Shown here one piece after another: positions 12,701-21,823 of a stretch of DNA of 64,000 nt. Origin of the DNA: Spirodela intermedia (lineage: Eukaryota > Streptophyta > Magnoliopsida > Alismatales > Araceae); contig LR746272.1 in the NCBI GenBank assembly GCA_902729315.2, positions 9,666,327 to 9,730,326 on the forward strand, given 5' to 3'. Below the pieces are notes generated by a model. It was not told the DNA's origin. It worked only from the letters and a program-made list of their open reading frames with translations, and ran no database searches. The position numbers and the translations under genes were made by a program. The stretch's first letter is position 1, and each line of letters opens with the position of its first letter.

Positions 12701-13394
12701 TCGTATACACAGCAGCGGAAGCGGCAGCGGCAGCGGCAGCAGCGGAGAAGCGCCCCCCTTCCCCGGCCTAGTCACCACCGCCCACTAGCTCGCCTCACCC
12801 TCCTCCCCTATCACAACGGGGAAAGAGAGGCGCAGAGAGAGAGAGAGAAAGGAGATTATATTAAAGGGAAAAAGCAGCGGGGGAGAGATAAAGATGAAAA
12901 AGATGGGAGAGGAGAGAGGAGAGTGATAACAACAGCTGCTGCAGCAGCAGCGAGGCAGGGTTACAGGCGCAGCGGCAGCAGGTGCAGTGGTACGGAAGAG
13001 TGTGACCGGCATGGCATGGTTAGCCCGATTCTTTTGACCCGCCACCGCCCTCTTCCCTTCGGCAAATCTGAGGTGGAGAGAGAGAGAGGAAACTGAGAAG
13101 GGGGAGGGGGAGCTCGTTCTACTGTTCTCCCGGTCTCAACAACATAATACGAGCCCGCCGACCGGAGGAGGACGAGGCTCATCATGACGAAGGGGCAAGT
13201 TCCATCTTGATGGCAGCAGAAGCCCCAATGTCCCTCCTCTTCCTTCCTTTCTCCCCACCGCCGCCCTAACCCCCGAATCCGACGGACGCCCAATCCGACA
13301 GCGTTGGTTGGGGGGAAGGGAGCAGCTTCTTCTTCCCGTGTGTGCTGCATCATCAATCTCTTCCTTTTCCTTTCCATCCTCTTCCGTATATGTG
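9724..13394. other. Divergent GC-rich intergenic region between gene B and ARF3
   Basis: No gene is supported. Long open frames on both strands (for example 10084-10809 plus, 10156-10674 minus) follow from high GC and lack recognisable domains. From about 11.1 to 13.1 kb the plus strand is strongly purine-biased, with many GA runs (11693-11710, 12834-12847, 13076-13088) and GCAGCG repeats (about 12711-12745), as in plant promoters and leaders that bind GAGA-type factors. A 23-bp perfect direct repeat sits at 10387-10409 and 10434-10456. The end nearest ARF3 should contain its promoter and 5' UTR. Confidence 0.5.
10387..10456. repeat. 23-bp perfect direct repeat (two copies)
   Basis: The unit begins GGGCGGCTTTGGGCCTCCGC and is found at 10387-10409 and 10434-10456, offset by 47 bases. 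It lies in non-coding GC-rich sequence about 3 kb upstream of ARF3. Confidence 0.85.
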
Positions 13395-13395
13395 A
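13390..13395 (+). promoter_or_regulatory. Minimal uORF (AUG-UGA) overlapping the ARF3 start codon
   Basis: The sequence ATATGTGATGACG contains ATG at 13390 followed directly by TGA (13393-13395). The last A of that stop is the first base of the ARF3 start codon (13395-13397), an AUGUGAUG arrangement. A ribosome initiating at the first AUG would terminate at once, one base into the real start. That ETTIN translation depends on uORFs and reinitiation is established in Arabidopsis; that this particular mini-uORF acts is inference. Confidence 0.6.
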
Positions 13396-16300
13396 TGACG
13401 GGGATCGACCTCAACACGGTCGAGGAGGACGACGGCGTGGCGCAGGACCAAGCTGTGCGGCGGCGGGCGCCCCACTCCCCATCTTCGCTCTCCCCTTCCG
13501 TCTGCCTGGAGCTGTGGCACGCATGCGCGGGGCCGCTGATATCTCTTCCCCGCAAGGGCAGCGTGGTGGTCTACTTGCCGCAGGGACATTTGGAGCAGCT
13601 GACAGGTGACTGCGCCGGCGGCGAAGACCCCGCGAATGGGGGTCCCTGCGGCGAGCCGCTCCGATGTGATGTGCCCCCGCACGTCTTCTGCCGGGTCGTA
13701 GACATCAATCTCCATGTCCGCCCCCTCCCTCTCCCACCCATTTCGTTTCTAGTTTGCCGCGATGGAGCCCTTTTTCTAACGAGGGTTCTGGAGGAGGGAT
13801 GACCCTTCTGCTGAATGTCCCTTGTTCCTTGTTATGATATTCGACTGTTTCCTTAAAATTGGTGTTCCATTTCAGGCGGAAACGGCGACGGACGAGGTTT
13901 ACGCACAGCTTTCTCTCGTACCTGACAGTGAGGTTAGAAGCCACTCGCTCTTCCTGCTTCCTCCGCAGCTTAGCATGTTCTCTATTCTTTATCTATCGAA
14001 ATCCGCTTTCCTTCACCACCCAATTTTCTTAATTCTATCTGGCAATCCCATCTCTGTAGCACATTTTCTTCTAATACCTACGGAAATTTTGATTCCTCCG
14101 AGCAGCTGATGAATAATGTTTCTTGTTTGAGTCATGGGTTTCCTGATATGAGCTGGTCCCATTTTACTTACTAGGATGAATTCCCCCCAGAAAAGAGAAA
14201 CGAAATTACCTTCCTGTGATCACACCAGAATAGATAGAACTGGGGGTGCTGAGCTGCTTCGTTTCTGCACGAATTCTAGATCATTTATTGGGAGATCAAA
14301 ATAGAAGCTGAAATGCCGCGATTTCCGAGGATAACCGTGATTGATTCGGCCTGCCGACGCCGGCTAAGCTGGCTATGTTCGCTTTTTTGCATGCCCCTCC
14401 TTCAATTTGCCACATCCTTACCGAGTTTTTTTGGTGGTCTGTTAATTCAGGAGCTCGAGAAGCAACTGCCGGAGGCCGAGCTTGAGGATGAACTGGACCC
14501 AGATGAGCTGGTCGGAGTGTCCAAGACATCGGTGACTCGTCATATGTTCTGCAAGACGCTCACCGCCTCTGACACTAGCACTCATGGAGGCTTCTCCGTT
14601 CCGCGAAGAGCTGCTGAAGACTGTTTCCCACCGCTGGTACCCTTAAAAAAACAAGAACTTTGCCGTTTTCTTGCTTTGAAATTTGCACGGATCTAGTTTC
14701 CGGCCGTACGGTAGATCATCTGTTATTACAGTTCTTCGTCGCAAGAGTTTGACATTTTCCCTCTTCCATCGCTGTAGGATTATAAGCAGCAGAGGCCTTC
14801 TCAAGAGCTCATAGCCAAAGATTTGCATGGTACAGAGTGGAGGTTCCGACATATCTACAGGGGTATGAATGCTTTCTTATTATAAAAATTATGCATCTTG
14901 TGCATCCTTAGAGCGAGGATTTCCATGAGCTTCATTTTTTTCACTCATTCACGAGGATTATTAATGGGGACCCCGCGCTCAGTCTTCATTATCAGGAATT
15001 CATATTGCTTCGTTTACTTCATTCGTCCCTGGCCTTGTTTATAGCTGCCAAGTGCAGAGCTCCCTAGACAGAAAATGTCGCGTCAGAGAAAATGTGGGTC
15101 AGCCGTGTACTTCTCTGGCTCGTATACTGATTCATGGTGGCGCCCTTTTTCAGGTCAGCCACGCAGGCACTTGCTCACTACAGGTTGGAGCGCGTTCGTC
15201 AACAAGAAGAAGCTTGTCTCAGGGGATGCCGTACTCTTCTTAAGGTGGATCTCCTAGCAGCCATTACAAGGAAAATTATATTTCTATGCGTATCCAAAAG
15301 ATTGAATGCTTTGAAAGCTCTTTGCTGATTTCCTCTTCTGTCTTGATAGAGGTGACGACGGAGAACTCAGACTGGGAATCCGGAGGGCAGCTCCTCTGAA
15401 GGGTGGCGTCCCATGCTCTGTTGCTCGCGGCCAAAGCCCAAACCCTGGAGCTTTTTCTTCCGCTGTCAATGCAATCGCATCGAAGAGTGTATTCCATGTG
15501 TACTATAACCCGAGGTATCCAAGCTCTAGCAAACTATCTTCCAGGCATTTGTGAAGTTTAGATCTTTTTTTTTTAAAGCTACGTTTCACGGTGCCCTCAT
15601 ATGTTTCTGATCATGGCTTCATCTGATATCTCTCTACCTTCGTTTAAATGGAATCAAGGCTCATCCTCTCTGTTGATTTTTGTTTATGTTATTTTTATTT
15701 CCACCCTAGATTATTACTAAAACTCCCATGCACACCTGTTATTTGTTTATTGTTTCCTCCTTGTCCACAGAAAGTCGTACACTCGTCAAGGTTCAGTTCC
15801 ATGGAACAAATAATTTAGGATCGATAAGATAGCCATACTGTCTCACTCTCTCCTGCTCTTTCTGTCTCCTTATCTCCTCCGGTTGGTGTGCTAGGCCTAG
15901 CAAATCTGCCCTGAGAGTATGCTGTGAGGTGAAGTAAAATGTCTATTTTTCCTCCTTGGACATGCATTTTTCAGCGTATAGTTTAAGAAATAAATATCTA
16001 TGTTTAGTAGACGATTGGAATGATCTCGTCGTTCTTGTCAATTATCTGCGTGATGTATGAGTATGCTGATGAATAAACTCCGAGCGCGCACCTTAAAATA
16101 TAACAGTAATAGATTACAAATCCAGTTTCTTGTCTTCATTATGTATGTGTTTGCTCCCATTTTTTTTGGGTGTCATGTATATGCCACATATTATCAACAA
16201 AAGATGTATTAGCTTTGATTTTTTTTCTCCAAGCTTATTATGTTTCAGTCTCCAATCGTCCCTAAAATCCTGCAGGACCAGACCCTCGGATTTCATAGTT

Positions 16301-18108
16301 CCCTACGGGCTGTTCTTGAAGAGCCTCAAGAGCTCATTTTCGATTGGAATGAGGTTCAAGACGCACGTTGAAGGGGAAGATGCTGCAGACAGGAGGTTGA
16401 GCGCATTGATCACTGATTGATGAAACTCCATTCTTCTGCTTCTCGGAGAACTTGGTTTTGCCGCATTTTTTGTATATTGGGTTTTTTTTCTCTCGTTATT
16501 CGTCTTCTAAATCTAACATCAATGGATCCCATTTTTCCTTCTCGATCAGGCACACTGGATTGATTACTGGCGTGGGTGACAGGGACCCTTCCAGATGGCC
16601 TGGTTCGAAGTGGAAATGCCTTCTGGTATGCTTGCTGTTTCATGTATTATTTATTAGTAGTATCATCGTCGTCATTATTATTATTGTTCCCCTTTGAAAG
16701 CTTCGTGTTTTTTTTTTTCCTTATTGACATTGGGAGGAAGAGAGGCATGGATTGCATGAAAGATCTTTCCTTGATAATGCTTTCTGTGATGGAATTGGGT
16801 TTGTAGATGATGATGATGATGATGAACTTTGAACGAGCTTATGAGTCCCTTTCTGAATCTTCCAGGTGAGGTGGGATGACGACGTTGAGACTGGTCGGCA
16901 GAATCGGGTGTCTCCGTGGGAAATAGAGCCAGCTGGGTCAGTCCAGGGCTCAAACTGTCTGTCTACACCCACGTCAAAGAGAGCCAAGATCGCCCTGAGC
17001 TCTGCCAACCCTAATTTCCCAGTTCCTGGTAGGTCTTACAGTTTTCTCCCTTTTTTTTGTTCCCTTTTTTCTGATTCTATTGGCAAGCTTTGCTCGCTCG
17101 CTCATTCTTATGTGTTTATTATTTGATTGTGCAGGCGGAAATGGGTGCCCGGACTTTGGGGAATCCGCGCGATTCCAGAAGGTCTTGCAAGGTCAAGAAG
17201 TGTTGGGTTTTCTCTCTCCTTTTGATGGCTCCGGCGCCGCAAACCCCCAGTTCTCGGAGATGAGGAGGTGCATCCCCGACGGCGGCCGCCACATGATGGC
17301 GGCGGCGGCGGCGGCGAGGAGCAGCGTCAGAGCTCCCCTGGAGAAACCCGACGCCCCCTGCCATGGCATAGGCTTTGGAGAACCTTCGAGGTTCCATAAG
17401 GTCTTGCAAGGTCAAGAAATATTCCCCTCGAAACAGCCGTTCCCCGGAGCCCTGGGGGATCGCCAGGCGGAGAACAATGGCGGCGCTGGCACCGGCGGCT
17501 TCACCAGCAGTTCCTTCAGGAGGGTGGTGTTCGCCCCAGACGATGGCAGGACCAGCGGCAGATGGCCGCCCCAGCTGCGGGGATACAATCCGCTGGTGCA
17601 GCAACAGTCTCCTTCTCCGGCGCAGGTCTCCTCACCGTCTTCTGTGCTGATGTTTCAGCAGGCTGCTACGACGCCTCAGCTTCCCGGAGGCGGCGACTCC
17701 CGTTACCCTCCTCGCCGTGCCGGTAATCTCCTAGGGGCTGCCTCGTTCTCCGATTTTCTCGGGATGCACGTCGAGCTGGGGGCTTTCCATGGGCGGCGAG
17801 CTCCAACTCCGGCGTCTGATTCGGACCCGAGAGAGGATCAGGAGTCCCCCTCCAGTGGCGGAAGCAGTAGCTGCAGGCTCTTCGGGTTCTCGTTGACCGA
17901 GACTTGCCAAGGGAGGAGCATGGTGGTCGACGGCGGCCCGCCGTCGCCCCCTCAGTCGTCTAATGAGGTCACCGCCGAGTCTTCTTCACCCGCGGTGCCC
18001 CAGGTGGCGGCGAAGTCAATGGCGCGCAGCTGCACCAAGGTCAGCGCCCTCTACGACCTTTGCGCCACTCCGTTCTGCAGGTCCCCTTGCTTCTTCACCC
18101 TTCTGTGA
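13395..18108 (+). CDS. ARF3: Auxin response factor 3 (ETTIN-like)
   Basis: DNA-binding auxin-response transcription factor of the ETT clade, controlling gynoecium patterning, leaf polarity and phase change in Arabidopsis. Ten exons: 13395-13715, 13876-13932, 14451-14636, 14778-14862, 15154-15244, 15350-15514, 16276-16395, 16550-16625, 16866-17028, 17135-18108; 745 residues in frame. N-terminal [16 protein letters not shown] precedes a B3 domain starting near residue 158 ([20 protein letters not shown], later [19 protein letters not shown]). The ARF middle domain ends with [15 protein letters not shown] and VSPWEIEP. The large last exon carries two KVLQGQE motifs that double as tasiR-ARF sites, and RLFGFSLTE. 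There is no C-terminal PB1 domain, as is usual for ETT. The frame ends soon after SMARSCTK, at the point where PB1-containing relatives continue. Start chosen at MTGIDLN, matching the family N-terminus. Confidence 0.96.
17179..17199 (+). promoter_or_regulatory. tasiR-ARF target site 1 in ARF3
   Basis: Twenty-one bases encoding KVLQGQE, with core GTCTTGCAAGGTCAAG, are complementary to TAS3-derived tasiR-ARF (UUCUUGACCUUG...). It is the upstream one of two sites in the last exon, as known for ARF3 genes, and should direct AGO1-mediated silencing of the transcript. The location is visible in the sequence; the regulation is family knowledge. Confidence 0.93.
17398..17418 (+). promoter_or_regulatory. 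tasiR-ARF target site 2 in ARF3
   Basis: This site is identical base for base to the first over all 21 positions and starts 219 bases downstream, again encoding KVLQGQE in frame. The surrounding codons differ, so the identity is confined to the small-RNA site, consistent with selection for pairing. Confidence 0.93.
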
Positions 18109-20664
18109 TGAATGACTCGGATTTCCTGGCACCGTTGACTTTGTGTTCCCGAGGAGAAACATTTTGTCAACTGATATGACTCCTCTTCCTCCATGACTTT
18201 CTTCTTACTACCCTGAAGAACATTCGGCGTTCATGTCCTTGTTTCCGGCTCTGCATCTCACGCCTCACATCAGATTTTTCCTTCTCCGCTCGTTTGTTTA
18301 TTTAACCGCGGTAAAAGGGTCCCCTCCCAATCTCCGGGCAATGCCATACGGAGGGAGGGAAAGAGATCTCGCGAATCGGGAGTCCTGTCGTTGCTTTCGT
18401 CGGCAGGAGCCGCCGCTGGCGCCGCCATGTGCTCCTCCGTCCGCCGCTGTCTTCGCCATCCATTGTGGTCCACCCCACGGACGTTTTTGCTACGGCGGTA
18501 TCTCAGCGCTGGTCGGGATGCCGGCTCTTCCACCTTCATGGCCAGCTGCGGTCAGTCCGTCCTGCTGCCGGCATTAAATGCGAACGCCTAGTTGCTCTCC
18601 TCGGCTACGCGATGCAAAAGGGCTTGACAGGCTCCACTCTCCGCCAAGAGTAACGGCGAAACCAGTAAAGGGGGATGAAGATGAACAGAGCTCTCCCTGC
18701 CGGAAGGCGAAGATGATCTGGTGAGAGATTTTTTAGAGAGAGAGATAGACGGGGTCAAACTCGGGCCGGGCCGTGTCAAGTTCGGTTCATCGACTCGGCT
18801 CCGATTGCGAAATCACGTGAGAGGAAAATGAGCTCTAAACTTTCCGTGCCGTGTTGTAGCCCACTAAGCACGCTTGGCCTCCAAACTTCGGCAGAAACTC
18901 TCTCTCTCTCATTGGGAGCCGTGATGGCGTCATCATATCCAATTTCCCGGTTGACACTGCGGTTCATGGGTTTTATTGAAAATATCCAGAGATCGCACGA
19001 GATGATCAGGTATGGCAGATGGGCGGTGGGGATGCCAGAATCAGCGGTGAGACAAAGAGAATGCTCTGGCTCAGAGCAATCACCACGTGGCAACAGGGGA
19101 ATCTCCACCGCGGAAAAACGGGACAGTAGGGGACCACCATTACTGGCGCCCGCCTCACTCCGACAGTTGTCAATTGGGACAAGACAGATTCACGCGGAAG
19201 AGCAGCTTTTGCAAATGCCACGTGGACCTCTGGGTGATCTCCATCTCAGCCGTTCGATGCAAGATATGCCGTAAGGTGGGGCCCACTATCCCCTCATAGC
19301 GACGACGGCAGAGCGCTATCTTCGTCGACGGGATGACGGCGAGGGTGACGACGCCTGCAGAATTTTATTTTATTTTATGTTTTTCAGCTCTTATTTTCGT
19401 TGTGGGCCATGGTGTTGGCGTGGGGCCCACCGTAAGTCGGCCCCTCCTTCTTACTTGCGAAGGGCCCCTGCCGCTGACCGGAGCACGTGTTCGCGACCAC
19501 CGACGACGGCCAACGTGATGGGGCGGGGGCCCACCGCCGCGCGCTTGGAAATTGTTTGACCGCGGCGGCGCAGTCAAGAGAACGCGGCGGGATGGTGGAG
19601 CGGCGGCGTCTTGGAGCCCGGAACGATGGCGAGAGGTATTTTCTGACGTCATGAACTGAGTTGACGATCTCATCCTCCACGTGTCCCCACACCAGTGGAA
19701 GAAGGGACGGGGCGGGAATGAGAGGGTCTCCTGGGATAAGATCCCCACATCAGCTGCACCTCCTCCGGTTTGCCTGCCAGGACGTTGGAGAGAGAGAGAG
19801 ATGACTTGGGAAGGGGGATTTCTGCGGACCCCAGGGGCTGACGCGAGCGGGCGAGGTGGCGCCGCCGCCGCCGCCGACGGAGACACGTGATGCGACAGCG
19901 CTGCCGTAGCGCATGGATGAGCTCACTGTGATCGTCACCGTCCTCCCAAGGGGGCACCGGATGACCCGAGAGCAGACCCAGAAAGCAAGTTGCATCGTCC
20001 TCAAGGGGGCTATTTTTGCCGGCGAGCTGCTGCACCACGAAGCAGATCTTGAGATTCCCATTGGAGGAAAGACCCCAGCTTTTCTTAACCGGCCGGCGAG
20101 GGCCCACCGCAACCCCACCCGCCCTCGTTCTCCCGTCGCCATGATGAGCGCACTGCCGCCCATTCGTCTCCGACGGCGACGGCAGGTTTCTAGGCACGCT
20201 GCGAGATGACGAAGGAGGAGAAAGAGGGGGGAGAGAGGAGAGGATGCCCGAGAAGAGCGAGCGTGTGGTTGCGTGTGCAGTCACGTAACGATGACCGGCG
20301 AGGGAGACGACCGGGGAGGAAGACTTTCTGGGTGACGTCATTCCGCGGTCTCCCCACCACACACTGGCTCCCCACGCCACCGCGGTGGTCGACGTCAGCG
20401 GCTCCGCCCTCGGAGAGTGAGTCCGACGCAGAGCTGTCGTCACCTTCTCCCCCCCCCCCTCTTCCCCCCCCCTACCCCGTCGACGCTCTCACAGATGAAG
20501 GGGGCAGGGTAGCCGAACGTCTGCCGTCGCATGACGTCACGCGATCTGCTTCCGCTACAAATTCGGAAAGGCTGGTTGTACATAAAGGGGGGGGCTGTCT
20601 TCTGTCTTCCTCCCACAATCCCCCGGAGGGAGGGACCTGAATTACTCGGCCGGCGTGTGACGCG
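18109..20664. other. Intergenic: ARF3 3' side and ROXY-like promoter
   Basis: No gene is supported; open frames on both strands are by-products of GC-rich sequence. The first few hundred bases should hold the ARF3 3' UTR. The second half is GC-rich and carries three TGACGTCA palindromes (19644, 20333, 20532) plus a GACGTCAGC at 20391, and long C runs near 20450-20475. I saw no sequence continuing the ARF3 frame into a PB1 domain. Confidence 0.5.
19644..20540. promoter_or_regulatory. TGACGTCA (TGA/bZIP) elements upstream of ROXY-like gene
   Basis: Perfect palindromic TGACGTCA occurs at 19644-19651, 20333-20340 and 20532-20539, with a related GACGTCAGC at 20391. This is the high-affinity site for bZIP factors of the TGA and related classes. 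The nearest copy is about 130 bases before the start codon. Confidence 0.6.
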
Positions 20665-21207
20665 ATGCAGCAGGCGATCCCGTACGGCGGCGGGCGGAGG
20701 GGGCGGCTCCCCGCCGCCGCCATTGCTGGCGTGGGCGGCGGCCTCGGCACGTCCTCCTCCTCCTTCCTGGACGGGTCATCGCCGTTTTCCGGGCCGAGCA
20801 CGGCCACCGCCAGCACCAGCAGCAGCGGCAGCGTCGGCAGCTGCGGCATGAGCGCCGGCGGCGCCGTGGGGGGGATCAGGAGCCTCGTCGCAGAGAACCC
20901 GGTGCTGATCCTCAGCCGCGGTGGCTGCTGCATGTGCCATGTGGTGAAGCGCCTGCTGCTGGGGCTGGGAGTGAACCCGGTGGTGTGCGAGCTGGACGAG
21001 GACCGGGAGGAGGCGGCCATCATGGAGGAGCTGACCGGGGCGCCGCGGTCGGCGGAGCGCCACCAGTGGCTGGCGCCGGCGCCGCCGCAGCTCCCGGCGG
21101 TGTTCATCGGCGGCAGATTCGTGGGCGGGCTCGATCGGCTCATGGCCGCTCATATCTCCGGAGATCTCGTCCCCATCCTCAAGGACGCTGGCGCCCTGTG
21201 GCTTTGA
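20665..21207 (+). CDS. ROXY: CC-type glutaredoxin, ROXY1/2-like
   Basis: Intronless, 180 residues. Land-plant-specific class III (CC-type) glutaredoxins bind TGA transcription factors in the nucleus and control floral organ and anther development. The redox motif CCMC is at residues 88-91 (SRGGCCMCHVVKRLL). The glutathione-binding loop LPAVFIGGRFVGG follows, then SGDLVPILKDAG and the terminal ALWL (177-180) required for ROXY1-type function in complementation studies. CCMC rather than CCxS with ALWL places it near ROXY1/ROXY2 and maize MSCA1. The first about 70 residues are an unusually long Gly/Ser/Thr-rich extension; Arabidopsis ROXY1 totals 136 residues. The Met at residue 62 would give a shorter product. 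Upstream TGACGTCA sites are notable given the TGA partnership. Confidence 0.93.
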   Translation: MQQAIPYGGGRRGRLPAAAIAGVGGGLGTSSSSFLDGSSPFSGPSTATASTSSSGSVGSCGMSAGGAVGGIRSLVAENPVLILSRGGCCMCHVVKRLLLGLGVNPVVCELDEDREEAAIMEELTGAPRSAERHQWLAPAPPQLPAVFIGGRFVGGLDRLMAAHISGDLVPILKDAGALWL

Positions 21208-21823
21208 GCGCCCCTCCTCCCTCTTCTTCCTCCTCCCCCCAGATCTTCCCATCTTCCCCCAAGAAAACGACCACTCACCTGAATTAGTCGCCTGTTCGAG
21301 CCTCAAGGCCAAAGACTCAGTTCAAAATCTCCCTCCCCTCCGCTCCCAAGGAGCAGATCGAACGATGAATGGCTCGTCCCGGAGGGAGGCTTAGTCTCCA
21401 CAAGGAAAACTGTTCCTGTACTTGATCTTTTTTCCATTTTTTGTAAGAAAACAGCAGTGACGAGAAAGAACATCAGTTGGGTGATTGGACCAATCCCGAG
21501 TGTCCTGCTACGAATCCCGCCGACGGCGGCGGCGGAATTGCCCATCACCATTAGTGTCGCCGGGGACACGGTTTCTGGAGCGTCCCCCCTCTCCCCCCAC
21601 CAAACATGTGAGCTGTTAGAGGGACGTAATAGATAGGGAAGTGAGAGAAAACTGACGGGCCCCTTCCGGGCCCGCCTCTGGACAAGAAGATGCCTGGTAC
21701 AGGAACACGCGGTACGTCCTTAGACGGAATGAATATAAAGAAAATGTAGAAAGATTGAAGTAAGCGCCGCAGTAGAATAGAAGCCACTGAAAGGCGGCGG
21801 GAATCCGACGCTTTGCGAAGGCT
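21208..21823. other. Convergent intergenic region between ROXY-like gene and gene E
   Basis: Must hold the 3' UTRs of both converging genes. No coding exon is seen. A C-rich stretch follows the glutaredoxin stop, and the rest is mixed composition. No polyadenylation signal can be assigned confidently. Confidence 0.45.
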
